64,000 bases of DNA from Kappaphycus alvarezii (lineage: Eukaryota > Rhodophyta > Florideophyceae > Gigartinales > Solieriaceae), in assembly GCA_002205965.3 (NCBI GenBank), contig NADL03000466.1, forward strand, positions 1,116,001 to 1,180,000, read 5' to 3'. The notes under the pieces are model-generated. The model worked only from the letters and a program-made list of their open reading frames with translations. It did no database searches and was not told where the DNA came from. How positions within the stretch are numbered: the first letter of the stretch is position 1; every line of letters begins with the position of its first letter. Both the position numbers and the translations under genes were made by a program. This document shows positions 46,033-56,459 of the stretch, piece after piece.

Positions 46033-46776
46033 CTGCCGTACTCATTATACTGGCTGTTGCTAATTTGACGCGTTCCATGACCACCTTCTCATCTGCCACT
46101 TTTGTAGTCTCCACTACAAGCACTATACACCCCATCATCGTAAACGTTCCTGTCGTACCCAAACCTCTGCAGATGTGAATGATGAAAGTTGTCCCACACA
46201 CGCTTACTTCCACGTCCGTAAAAGTCGAAATAAACTTGAAGATTCAAGGCGTCTCGTACAAAACGCTCATTTGGGAAGCCTGTTGTCATGTAGTACGATA
46301 TGAATATGCAGTTTTCACATAATTACCGAGGTAACCACGTGCCATTTCATACAATCTGAAGATAAGATCCTGCACAGGCATTTCTCCATCTGCTGCTAGC
46401 CAACTTTGACTAGCGACCAGAGCGTAAATTCCGGGAAACCTATTCCATGCCTCGTCCCGAATATTGAGGTCAGAATTCCCGATGCAGCATTTTTCGTCTG
46501 TTCGCGACCCCTTTCACCCGCAATCTCCACATTTTTTCCCGCACACTCGTCTCCCAGACTTGCCCCCTAGGTGCATCAAATCAACCTGCAACACTACATT
46601 TTTCGGTATCGGAGGAGTGTCCGAGTCCTCGTCTCCATCCCCTTTAACGGTCTAGATGAAATGTAACACCGGTCCCCAATCATCCTAAAAAATGATCTTA
46701 CTTATAGCTCCTGTTTCTGGATGATGTGTCCTCATAAAATGAATTATTTCCGGGACGATATACTTGAATCCCAAAT

Positions 46777-47711
46777 TCAGATGCCCGCACGTTCGTTACG
46801 ACTTCTGAATTGTACCTTCATAAAGAAAAGCGCCCGACCACCCAGTGTAGACTCTGCATACCAACTCACAATAAACAGAATCATGTACTCTCTCCTAGCT
46901 ATCAGTTGTAACCCGTCGACACCATCCTTCTCGGACTGTTCCATAGCTTCATAATCATTAACCACACAAGCTATAAAATCGTGAGAGAACCGCATTGCTG
47001 GTGGCATCGTAACAGGTAGTGCAGCCGGTTGAACAATGTCCTTGTCCCAAACATTGGCCAGTACTTCCACAATTTCTCAGTGCATATACAGCTAGCTCCG
47101 GGTGGAAAGTACTGGATGGTATCCATGCCCCGTGATCTCGATGGCAGTACTGCTCGTATAGATGGAGATGTCTATGGGCAAACTTATGAAAAGGCCTCGA
47201 CTGAAGGAGTCTGCTAACAAGGGTAGTCGTTCGATTGTCCTTTCCTCTGGAGGGAGCGACATGTAGTCATGCATTGAATCCAGGTAGTAAACTCAACTGC
47301 GATCTATGACGAATGTAACTGCCGAACAGAGCGAATCGGGTACCCAGTGGCACTTGTTCAATCGAAACTTTGTCGATACCTCCCGAGCAGCTTGAGGATC
47401 ATCTTCCATCATCTTGACAAGCATCTTCATATCTATCCTGAACTTTCCATCCTTGGTCCGCCCTATCTCCGCATCCAACTCACCTAGACATACTGCTTGC
47501 AAATACCAACCAACGCTTGGGATATTATACTCCTATCCAAATCTCCCTTGAGGTTTGAGTCCTTCCTCACTCCAGCAATCGTCTGTGTGTCGGCATTGAC
47601 GGCTCTATTATGATCATTTACACCATGGCGTGCATGAGGGAGAAAGGAAGGGGTACTGATCTGAGGTGAGGAAGATCCCTGGATGTCGCTATTGAAACGG
47701 GGGCGGGACAT
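46777..47711 (-). CDS. unrecognised protein encoded next to the Ty3 element, several frames
   Basis: Four - strand frames (47484-47711, 47293-47502, 47092-47274, 46777-47070) follow one another with small overlaps or gaps and read like a single protein of about 300 residues. It starts MSRPRFNSDIQGSSSPQIST, with a Lys/Asp-rich middle (AEIGRTKDGKFRIDMKMLVK), then CHWVPDSLCSAVTFVIDRS, VYYLDSMHDYMSLPPEERTI, DSFSRGLFISLPIDISIYTS and VNDYEAMEQSEKDGVDGLQL. Composition is balanced with good hydrophobic/charged alternation, so it is probably real or recently real coding sequence. I do not recognise a family. The ATG at 47711 is five bases from the start of the Ty3 LTR at 47717, so the insertion has separated the gene from its upstream DNA. 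Confidence 0.45.
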
Positions 47712-47716
47712 GGGCC

Positions 47717-48031
47717 TGTAGCACTGTAGGGTACACTTCTTCCCTCAGGTCCCATTTTCAGGTTCAACCCATTCAATTCAGACCTTTATATAGTGGGTCT
47801 CTTTCTCGGTTTCCGGGTAGTTCTTCCCTTCTGGGTACCCCTACACCCAGCAGAACTCAACGGTGTCAAGTCTACCCTGACTATGCTAGCATAGTACAAT
47901 GAAACTCTGCTCTACTCTACTTAAACACCCTCTGGCAATAAACAAGAGGGTAGGAAATCTCAAGAAAAAACCACCGGGAATAACATTGCCCAATTTACCT
48001 CACGCGTCTTACCCCTGGGAAGCCTGCTATA
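47717..48031 (+). repeat. 5' LTR of Ty3 element D
   Basis: TGTAGCACTGTAGGGTACAC to GAAGCCTGCTATA. Shared inner blocks with the right LTR include TAGCATAGTACAA, GAAACTCTGCTCTACT, AATAAACAAGAGGGTAGGAA and CCACCGGGAATAACATTGCC. CTTTATATAGTGG may be the TATA box and AATAAA the polyadenylation signal. Confidence 0.85.
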
Positions 48032-48077
48032 GTGATCACTACTCTTATCGCGTACTCAACCAACCACTCCGACCGCT

Positions 48078-48464
48078 ATGTCATCCAGTGGCGATCGCCC
48101 TGATGGTCCCCCGTGTTTGCTCAACACAACACCAGAACTCAAGCAATTGGGTCGCAAGGCCATCACACGTTCATCACGAGAGAGAGCGTTACTTGAGGCT
48201 TTAAGGATGCTCAAGCTCAAGGCAGTTCAATCAACCTGTCTCGTTGGTCTCATCGTGAAATTCGAATTACTTAAAGCCCTTGTCTGTCTTCGCACCTTTG
48301 ATGGCATCAACAATGTGAAGTATTTGACTGATGAACCTCCACACGTGGCTCAAGGCTCAGGACGAGCAAACCGTGGAAAATTCAGCGTTGAAAGTCTGGA
48401 AGCGGCAGTCAAGAAGAAACTGTTCATGCGAATGAAGGAACCTGATCCGACATGCGTGTCATGA
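48078..48464 (+). pseudogene. gag of Ty3 element D (first frame)
   Basis: A 128-codon frame, MSSSGDRPDGPPCLLNTTPE and on, starts 46 bp after the left LTR and is Lys/Arg/Leu-rich. The gag region probably continues in other frames to about 49.05 kb (48549-48770 is one such piece). No zinc knuckle is seen. Position, not motif, makes this gag. Confidence 0.55.
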
Positions 48465-49101
48465 ACCTTTTCGCGGACTACCTCATGCTTTCTCAGAGAA
48501 GAAGATGGACTCATTTGTGGAAGAGAACCCCAACTGGCATCAAGCATCTTGTTCCGCTCTTCCCGGTATCTTCGTGAAAAAATCGAGAATGACCTCATCC
48601 TTCACAAAGTAACCTTAGGGAAGGATTGGCATAATTCTACAAATATCATCGCTAAGGCGGTAGCGCTGGACGAATTTCTCCCAGCCATTGAGAAAATGTC
48701 CGGCTGTGGCTCCTCGGATTCTTTACCATCTGGGGAAATTCCAGAAGGGTCAAGGAATAGGAGGTCGTAACAAAAGAGATCCATATCAGAATCAGGATCG
48801 GGATCGGCTTCGAAATCGACTACTCCCGCCGAGTCACTGGACACCAACGCAGATAAGTAAGCACCTAGCGAAAATCAAACAACCCAGCTGATACTGTTCC
48901 GCTCCCGTTTTGTTTGAACAAGAAAATGCAGAGGAAAGCGGACTTCATCAAAGACTGTCCGGAAACATCGATTGGCGAGCGCAAGCGTCTGGTCGTGAAA
49001 TGAGGGAGACCACTGCGAGAAGAGTCTGAGGAAAGTCCGCGTCTCTGGTGAAGACAAATTTTTGACAGTGAATACCATCGTCAGGATACACAGGGAAGGC
49101 T

Positions 49102-49356
49102 ATGTGGAAGCTGTCGGACGTGGTTGATGTAACTGTTTGTGGTGACTACGGTGCCGACCATGCAGGGATGTGCGAGGATCACCTAACACAGCTCGCTGCG
49201 GCCAACATTTTCGTCCCTACGCTCCAGCTTCCCAAACCTATTGTCATGGACCTGGCAATAGAAGGTTCTGATGCCAAGCTTCAGGCAACCGCGACAAGAA
49301 GGCACGAGTATCGCACGCTGTTACTACCTGAAGGCCCCATGAGATGCGAAATGTAG
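49102..49356 (+). pseudogene. aspartic protease of Ty3 element D
   Basis: The frame reads DVVDVTVCGDYGADHAGMCE followed by a Leu/Ala-rich segment (HLTQLAAANIFVPTLQLPKP). D-x-G-A-D-x-x-x-x is the retropepsin active-site box with Tyr at the second position instead of Thr/Ser, a form seen in some Ty3 groups. It is followed by the expected x-A-A-G-x-x-V-P spacing. The frame stops at 49356. RT begins about 450 bp downstream. Confidence 0.6.
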
Positions 49357-49811
49357 AGTTTATGTGTTTAAAGAGAAGATGCCGGAAGTCCTGCTCTCAC
49401 GACTTTGCTAATTTCAATGGGCTTTGACCTGATGCACATCTCGCTAGGGTAAGGGAGCAATTCATGACAAGGATTTCTCGGAGGTAGGATTCGACCCCGA
49501 CCGATCAGTCGGCAATCCAGAAGCAGGCCATTTGTCTAGACTGATGCACAACTCCTCAGAGTTCGACCAACCGGTTGACTACCTTGATGCTGATCACAGC
49601 AAAATGGGATTCCAGGCCAGCACTGTAGAGCACGGAATTTACTCTTGGAGAGCATGCCCTGCTGAAGTAAGGCCACATCTCGGAAGAATGTTCACAGAAG
49701 CTGTCACCAACGGATTGCCCAGCTCTCTCCATCCAGACTCCAACAAATTCTCGAAGAATATTGTGACGTTTTCCGGACTAAACTTGGGTCCTATCCGCCT
49801 GTCAATATCGC

Positions 49812-50700
49812 CCAATGGAAATTAAGCTCACTCCCAACGCCAAACCGGTTCGCGTTAAGGTACGCCGCTACACTCCTCCGCAACCGCCTTCATCCGGACC
49901 AAAGTCGCGTCTTGGTCTCGTGAAGCGAAACACTCCAGTGCTTGGCTTGTGCTCCCCTGATTGTGCCCAAGCCAGGCCCTGAAAATTTCCGGTTTACAAC
50001 GGATTTGCGTCCGTTAACAAGGTAACCGTGCCCCAAATATGGCCAATGCCGGATTTAGAATCATCTCTAGGAAAATTGGGAGGAATGAGTGCATTTTCCA
50101 CTCGATCTCTGTCAGGGTATTGGCAACTGCCTTTGGCGGAGGAGTCTCAAGAATGCCAGAGCTTCATTACTCCAGATGGAGTTTACAGCCCAACTCGGGT
50201 TATGCATGGGCAGCGGAATGCTGTTCCCTTCTGCCAAAGCGCCATTCAGAACATGTGAAAGTCTATCCGTGACAAGTTCTTGCAGTGGCTAGATGAATTT
50301 TTTCTACGCACGCTCACCTTCACAGTTGCTAGACTCACTAGAGGAGTTTTTCGCGATCTGTGCCGAGTTGGTCTCAAACTCCATGCTGGCAAATGCAACC
50401 TATTCCTCAAGGAGGTGCGCTGGTGTGGACACTCATCACCAGTCAAGGGGTTCGAATGGATCGTCTCGGCTCGAGGCATTGACGAACATGGAATACCCCT
50501 CATTTGGTAATCAGCTGCAACAATTTCTATGTGCCGCAAATTGGATGCGTTGCTCGATTCCGGAATTTACATCTGTAACTGCACTTCTGACTGAACTCAC
50601 GGAGAAGATTTACGAAATCGCCGGACTGAGGACTAAGAAGTCTGTTGCTAATCTCGCTTTCAGATGTTGGTTGGGACAGCGCACGTAAAAAGGCGTTCGA
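49812..50700 (+). pseudogene. reverse transcriptase of Ty3 element D
   Basis: The RT opening is MEIKLTPNAKPVRVKVRRYT after a shift, then RFTTDLRPL and VPQIWPMPDLESSLGKLGGM, SAFST, then DLCQGYWQL and PLAEESQECQSFITPDGVYS and PTRVMHGQRNAVPFCQSAIQ. The YxDD box appears as FLQWLDEFF, i.e. W-L-D-E, with the second Asp changed. LKLHAGKCNLFLKEVRWCGH and KGFEWIVSARGIDEHGI follow, as in Ty3 RT. The stretch is spread over three frames. A working RT would need Asp at both positions, so this copy is probably dead even apart from the frame changes. Confidence 0.8.
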
Positions 50701-50729
50701 TGCGGTTACATCCGCTCTTCAAATTCGGT

Positions 50730-51100
50730 CACACTTGCAAAAACATATAAGGACAAGGTCTTCTGCCTTTTCACAGACGCTAGTGACACATCTTGGTCTG
50801 GCATTTGAGACAAACCCCCGAAGAAGATCTGACGTCCCCTTCTGTAATCAGAAACATGCACCGCTCGCATTTGTCTCCGGATTCTTTTGTGGGTCAAGTT
50901 CTCGCTGGTCGACGCCAGAGAAAGAAACCTCTGCTATAATCTTCAGTTGCGAGAGACTGGACTACCTACTAATGCGGAAACGGGTTTTATCTGTCCACAG
51001 ATCACAGTAACCTTGTCTTTCTGTATCACCCGGAACGCGGAACGTACGAATGAATAAGACTGTCTACAATAACGTTCAGCGCTTGAGTCTTATTCTGTCC
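50730..51100 (+). pseudogene. RNase H of Ty3 element D
   Basis: Across frames the strand gives FTDASDTSWSG (the first acidic box, T-D-A-S), then HAPLAFVSGFF, WSTPEKETSAIIFSCERLDY (the E-K-E catalytic helix) and a final TDHSN-like stretch that is damaged. Order and spacing match Ty3 RNase H directly after RT. Confidence 0.7.
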
Positions 51101-51414
51101 ATGTTGAGTACACCATCGTGTATCAAAGGAGAGGACAACTGTTGGGCTGATCTACTTTTTAGGTGGGGCACTTCTCCAACGGTATCCTCAAAGAATCAAC
51201 GTGAGCATTTCCGTATCGCCGCTCTCTTTCTGCCACCATTGCTCCTGATTATGACCCTGAGTTCTTTGGCCAACCCCAGAAGGACATCTCAGAAGTGCAA
51301 GCAAGGTGATCCAGCGAGATTCTAAATCTGCAGAAACCTCCTGACCCTGGGCTTTACTGTACACAAAATGGCAGTATTTGGATACCCTCAGATGCTCAAC
51401 ACATACAGCTACGC

Positions 51415-52320
51415 ATTTGCGTCATAGGACACTGTGGTCGAGCGGGCCACCGTGGTTTGGACGCCACGAAGACGGCTATCAAGAAGTACTCATACTGGTT
51501 GTCCAGTGATGAAGATATTAGTCAATTCTGCACCTCCTGTCTTCATTGTGTCGCCACCATAGGTTCACGACCTCTCGGCCATGCTGTTCACGCCAGCCAC
51601 CCAAATGTGCTGATCCATTTCGATTTTTGTATATGGGCCCGAGCTGTACCGATGATGAATATGTCTTTATCATTAAGGACGACCTTTCCCTCTACATTTG
51701 GCTATGCGCAGCCAGCGTTGCAGGTGTCGAGGATGCTTCCACATTTCTTATGAAATGGTTTGCGGCTTTCGGTGTTGTCCAGAATTGGACATCTGACAGA
51801 GGCAGTCACTTCAAAAACAAGCTTATGGATTCATTGAATCGCCTGCTTCATTCCCGCCATCACTTCACGACGCCGAACACTCCACATGCCAACGGCACGG
51901 TCGAACATGTCTGTCGCAAAGTACTACGGTGTTGTCGAACACTGCTTTCGGAATTTCGATTGAAGGAAGTTGAGTGGCCGTTCGTGTTACCTATCGTCCA
52001 GTCCGTACTTAACAACAGCATTCACTCCAGTCTTGGGAAGTGCGCTCCAGTTATAGTCTTTACAGGTAACCCACTTCCACTAATCATGCCACCAGGCCCA
52101 AGTCAAATGTTTGCAGGCGATGAACGTGGATAGGTTGCAGCAAGCTCTCGTAGAAATGCATTGGGATGTTTCGGAATGTCAGACAACTCGACGTGCGGCT
52201 GCAGTGAATGAGCATAATGAGAAAAGACATGTTCAGCCTGCTAATTTCACGGTTGGAGACTTCGTCCTCGTCGCAAAACGCATAGCTAAGGACGGGCAGA
52301 AACTCCGTCTTCAATGACAT
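51415..52320 (+). pseudogene. integrase of Ty3 element D
   Basis: The HHCC domain is readable: HCGRAGHRGLDATKTAIKKY, then SDEDISQFCTSCLHC. The core follows in the frame 51546-52133: VFIIKDDLSLYIWLCAASVA (first Asp), FAAFGVVQNWTSDRGSHFKN (second Asp in SDRGSHF) and HHFTTPNTPHANGTVEHVCR (the Glu in GTVE). The D-D-E triad is thus intact in sequence. The tail QPANFTVGDFVLVAKR (52111-52317) is the usual integrase C-terminal GPY/F-like region. I know a very similar wording from oomycete Ty3 elements. Confidence 0.85.
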
Positions 52321-52365
52321 GAACCCCAACGCGTCGTCCGTACCGAATCTGAATGGGTTTACGAG

Positions 52366-52722
52366 GTGGAGGATTTAATTAACGAATCCCGTTCCTTGGT
52401 TCATGCGAACCGTCTAAAATTCTACGCGGACTCTCAGTTCAATGTCACTCAAGAGCTCCTTGACACAACTGATCACAATCAGCCGCACGAAAACGTCGTC
52501 ACCAAGCTTCTCGATCTCAAGTACGACCGTCCAGATCTCACCTGGAAATTTCAGGCTAAGTGGCGCGGCTTCAATCATGAGGAGCCAACATCGGAGCCAC
52601 TTCAGAACCCTTTCGAGGGTAACCCAGATATGCTCCAGGAATTCCTCGATAACGACGAAGACAAAGGTAAGATTCAGAGGGCACTTCACTCCTTGCGTCG
52701 CTCAGGGGAGAGAGATGTGTAG
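52366..52722 (+). pseudogene. C-terminal chromodomain-like tail of Ty3 element D
   Basis: The last frame of pol contains VTKLLDLKYDRPDLTWKFQA followed by KWRGFNHEEPTSEPLQNPFE. The chromodomain pattern (V-x-x-(I/L)-L-x-x-x..., W-x-(F/V)-x-x-K/V-W-x-G-(F/Y)-x-x-x-x-x-(T)-W-E-P) is largely kept, but the conserved Trp of W-E-P reads Ser. Chromodomains of chromoviruses target integration to marked chromatin. The stop codon falls in the right LTR. Confidence 0.65.
52703..52715 (+). promoter_or_regulatory. polypurine tract of Ty3 element D
   Basis: AGGGGAGAGAGA lies two bases before the right LTR (TGTAGC). This is the position of the plus-strand primer in LTR retrotransposons. Composition and location are seen; function is by family. 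Confidence 0.7.
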
Positions 52723-53037
52723 CACTGTAGGGTACACTGCTTCCCTTAGGTCTCATTTTCAGGTGCAACCCATTTCAATTCAGATCTTTATATGGTGGGT
52801 CTCTTTCTGGGTTTCTGGGTAGTTCCTCCCTTCTGGGTTCCCCTCCACCCAGTAGAACTCAACGGTTTTCAAGTCTATCCTGACTATGGATAGCATAGTA
52901 CAAAGAAACTCTGCTCTACTATACTTAAAACCCCTCTAACAATAAACAAGAGGGTAGGAAATATTCAAGAAGAAACCACCGGGAATAACATTGCCCAAAT
53001 TAACTCACGCGTCCTGCCCCCTGGGAAGCCTGCTATA
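52718..53037 (+). repeat. 3' LTR of Ty3 element D
   Basis: Same limits and block order as the left LTR, with scattered substitutions and a few one-base gaps. The pol stop codon (TAG at 52720-52722) lies inside its first five bases. Confidence 0.85.
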
Positions 53038-53600
53038 GGCCCCCACACCATTCCGCCTTACAGATGGAGTAGACGGGGGTTGTGGGATAAAATACCGCCT
53101 GCGGCAATTGGTAGAGAGATCACCGAAAGCGTCGGTAGCGCAGGTTTGTTAACCGTAAATACCGAAGTATGAGCGAACTCAACAGAGGGAACGCAGGGGA
53201 AAAGGAACGGCGGCACAACCCAGGGTGGAGGGAATCCGTCTTAGACGCGCGAACGAGTGGTAAATAGTGGGAACGACCGAAAAGGAGAGCGACGAGAGGG
53301 AAACCTATTCGTGAACGACGGTTAACCGATGACGGTTCACCTTTAAGGAATGGTTCACAGGTAAAAGTGCCTTATCTTTACTGTTGGCGGCTGGAGTCGG
53401 CGGCGGTCTTATATACAGGCCGAACCCGGGGTTTTTGGCCCCCAGATAATTATCCACAGTAATCTAATAAATATCTACCTAATTAAAGTTAGCTAAATTG
53501 CACTGTCAACTACAATAAATAGGAATCACCGGCAATCCGGATGACACGTGGCCAACTCCCAATCCCAATTACCGTGCAAGGTCACCGCGCTACCTCAACT
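53038..53600. other. flank right of the Ty3 element
   Basis: If the Ty3 element is removed, this DNA joins the 5' end of the - strand ORF at 46.8-47.7 kb, so it may hold that gene's original promoter. CTTATATACAGG near 53.41 kb is a TATA-like sequence. No frame is recognised. Confidence 0.35.
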
Positions 53601-54661
53601 CCGCAATTATAGTACAGGGGTGTTAGGCGAGAAGGTCGCGGAAGAAGATTTGGTGGAGGAGATGATAATGGCCTCTTCGGCGTACTATCTGTGGCAACAG
53701 GTGAAAAGGTTGTTTGCAGCGGCGAAGCAGGCTGGGGGTTTGCTGTAGCTGTAGGTGGCAGAAGAGTCTTGGTACCAGAAGCTGGAGAAAAGATGTCGTT
53801 GGAAGCAGTACAGGAGGGCGCCGAATCAGTAGCAGGAGGCGACGTGGGTACCGCAGTAACAGCAGCAGGCAGTGGTAAGTTTTTGGTTGCAGCAGGTGGA
53901 GGGAGGGGGGTTGAAACAGACGGAGTGGCGAAGTTTGAGGCAGAAGGGCGGGTGATGTTGAAAGCTGCGGGTAGGATGGTATATGAAGCAACTGGCGGGG
54001 TGGTTCTTGAAACAGCAGGGGTTGCGGGGAGTTTGAAGCTGCAGAGGGATGGTTGATCAGGGAGGCAGCCGGCAGAGTTGAAACAGAAGAACGGTTGGCG
54101 TTGTTGGAAGAAGTAGGCCGGGGGTTGTTGTGGGAAGCAGCAGGCCGTGGGTTGTTGTGGGTAACAGTAGGCGGGGGGGGGGCGGTACTGGGAGCAGCAG
54201 GTGCGGGGATGTTCTTGGAAGCAGAAGGCGGGGGTTAGGGGCTTGAAACATCAGGCCGAGGTTGGTCTTGTAGCGGGGAGGTGATTGTTGGAGAATGCGA
54301 TGGTGGGGGATTATCTGCCCAGAAGCCGGCGGGGGGGCAGAGGTAGTCATGGTTGATGCATATCGAAGAGGAGGTAGGGGTGTTTTTTGTTGAAGCAGTT
54401 GGAAGCAGCAGGCGGGAGGGGGAGGCTCCCAAGGAGGGGTGTGGTGGCTGTTGGAGAACGGGTGGTTAGAGCGAATGGGGTGGAGGAGGAGAACGCGGGC
54501 TGGGTGCCACCACTGCTTGTTAGAGAATATGGTGGCCAGGGACCAGCAGGCAGGGGGGGGTGGTTACGAAGGAGGGTGATGGAGAATGCAGTAGCCGTGG
54601 GAAAGGGGAAACCTCCCCGATAACCTTCAACGTCATGCGTTTCAAGGTTAACGACCACCAT
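53600..54661 (-). CDS. Pro/Ser/Ala/Thr-rich low-complexity protein, frames broken
   Basis: On the - strand a start at 54661 (MVVVNLETHDVEGYRGGFPF) leads into a Pro/Ser/Thr-rich sequence. After frame changes it continues into stretches such as NNPRPAASHNNPRPTSSNNA and PLPPPAATKNLPLPAAVTAV, down to about 53.6 kb. Alternate frames are Leu/Pro-rich. The bias is produced by degenerate tandem units, so a repetitive surface or wall protein or a pure minisatellite are both possible. No signal peptide or domain is evident; function unknown. Confidence 0.3.
54121..54238. repeat. degenerate minisatellite, units of about 27-30 bp
   Basis: GGGTTGTTGTGGGAAGCAGC with AGGCCGT is followed by GGGTTGTTGTGGGTAACAGT with AGGCGGG, then GCGGTACTGGGAGCAGCAGG and GATGTTCTTGGAAGCAGAAG. 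Each unit contains T(G/T)GGAAGCAG(C/A)AGG. Looser copies extend from about 53.75 to 54.42 kb. Confidence 0.7.
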
Positions 54662-54719
54662 CTTTTCACGTAATCATTTGTGTTCTCCCTCGTCCGTACG
54701 GGCTGGGACAACATGAAAC

Positions 54720-56440
54720 CGCACTATCAACAGGACAGGAATGCGAATGCCAACGCGATTGTTCAAAATCCTTTATGTATTGCTCTTAAGTATAAATTGC
54801 AATGACCGTGCGAATTCACATGCGAGGATGACAACGCACGGGGTGAGGAGAGTGATAACTGCTATCAGTATTGGTTGCGGTTCTAGAAAAACGATGTAGA
54901 CATGATTCGATCGCACTCGAAGTTCATCTTGCGAAGTGAAGAGCGTGGATAAGTGTGCAGAGTGGGAAATTTGTGAGAACTGCTACCAGTGCTGATTGTG
55001 TTGCGAGCATTACGATGTCGAGATGATTCAGTCGGACTTGACCGAGATCGTGTATGACCGAGCTTAGCGTTTTAGTTGAAGGGGTTATGCTACCAGTACT
55101 GGTTGTGGAACTTCCTGTAATGCGGATCAAAAGGACACTGTTTAACTTTTTTTGGGATATCTACCTAAGTGTGTTATACCTCTCGGCTGAGCCTGTGTCT
55201 GCATTTTCTGAAGGAAATGCATTTCTTTTTTTGGGACTCAGTGGAATTCGGCAGACGTTAAAAGCAATCCTGAGTGGATTTTGGACCAATATGTATGTCA
55301 CAGTCACGGTACCATAACTGTCAATATTTGTACAATAATATCTAAACTAGAGACGACTTCATTGGTTGGAGTACATCTCGAGCTAGTGGATGACAAATAA
55401 CCAGCCAATTTTGGCTGTTAACAGTCTTGGTATCATGATTGTGATACCTGGTACCGCACTTCAGTGACATTGACGTTTAATAAACTCAAGGATTCGCTCA
55501 TGTCTTGGTTGATGCCTTCAGCCAGCCTTTTTGTTGTCAAATGTAATTTGCGGTACTATCCATAGATATTGTTAGTGCTGTCTCGAAATTCTAAAAATAA
55601 TGTGTCGCGGTATCAAATGAGATGGGGTTGTAAAATTTTGTTTAATGAAGGAGGTTAATAAATGAAACGATGCAGTATTGTACAAAACGACATGTGGAGT
55701 CCATGAATATAATGGGGATCGGGCATCTCAATTTAGTGGTTGTTGACAGTACCCGCTTATCTGTACAGACGCAAAGGGTTACCGAGCCCACTCATTGTTT
55801 CTTCTCTGTTGCCGCTCACTACAATAAAGAATATAAGTGATATTGGAAGTAATAGGCGGGCATTATAAATGATGCCTGCGTGTCCTACTAGTGGTGCGCT
55901 CTTTACACTATCGGAAAATTTTTTGATGTTCACGGTACTGTATACAGCCAATAAAAGATGTTGTTTTATTTTTGATTTGGTAAATCAAAAAATGTTGTTT
56001 GTATTCTCAAAAGATGTAATTTTATTGTACAGTGATTTTGTAGTGCAGTTTTCGGTATAAATAGTGCTAGTGGAGGACGCAGTTGGTGGTGACAAAAGGA
56101 AAGGTATGAATGGCTGAAAGGGGAGCAATGGTATAGCGTGATCAAGTAAGGTAAAGTTCGTGTTTCGCGTTTGCTTGTTGTGAGGATTTAGCCGTCGCTT
56201 CTGGGTTCTCGGGAGTAAGCGTGGTACCCGCGATTGTATTCACCCTTATTAAGTAGTATTGTTTGAGGTTAGTCACGGGCAAGAGAGCCGATGGAGTAGT
56301 TCCTCAAGGACTAGAAATGTGTGCCTACGGCGTACGAATTCATGCGCGTCTCATTCGCTTCAGGTGACTTTCTAGAAACGCGTTTCAAATTCATGGTACT
56401 GGATATTTATATACAAAAGTGGTGCAGACTGCAAAGGTCT
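54720..56440. other. stretch without a recognised gene
   Basis: Only short frames. A similar phrase appears twice, GAACTGCTACCAGTGCTGATTGTG near 54.98 kb and GTTATGCTACCAGTACTGGTTGTG near 55.09 kb, with a third looser copy (AACTGCTATCAGTATTGGTTGCG) near 54.86 kb. This suggests a diverged tandem repeat of roughly 110 bp. Nothing else is supported. Confidence 0.4.
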
Positions 56441-56459
56441 TAAAGCGGTCTGCAGTGGC

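Larger units (their letters stand above)
47717..53037 (+). mobile_element. Ty3/gypsy retrotransposon D with two LTRs and a chromodomain-like tail
   Basis: Bounded by LTRs of 315 bp (47717-48031) and 320 bp (52718-53037), both beginning TGTAGC and ending GCTATA, a near-perfect inverted terminal hexamer. GGCC flanks both outer ends (47713-47716 and 53038-53041), a candidate 4-bp target duplication. A purine-rich tract (AGGGGAGAGAGA) lies directly before the right LTR. Between the LTRs the + strand encodes gag, protease, RT, RNase H and integrase in Ty3 order, with a chromodomain-like tail. By eye the LTRs match at roughly nine in ten positions. Frames are interrupted, so the copy is defective as written. 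The usual TGG primer-binding site after the left LTR is not visible (GTGATCACT follows). Confidence 0.85.

Noticed and set aside
45815..46213. 132-codon - strand frame
   Set aside because: It lies opposite the copia protease motifs of the + strand (LDSA, DGS, LYV) and has no motif of its own.
49480..49530. Possible tRNA T-arm (- strand GGGGTCGAATCC)
   Set aside because: No acceptor stem or D-arm can be built around it, and it lies inside the Ty3 coding region.
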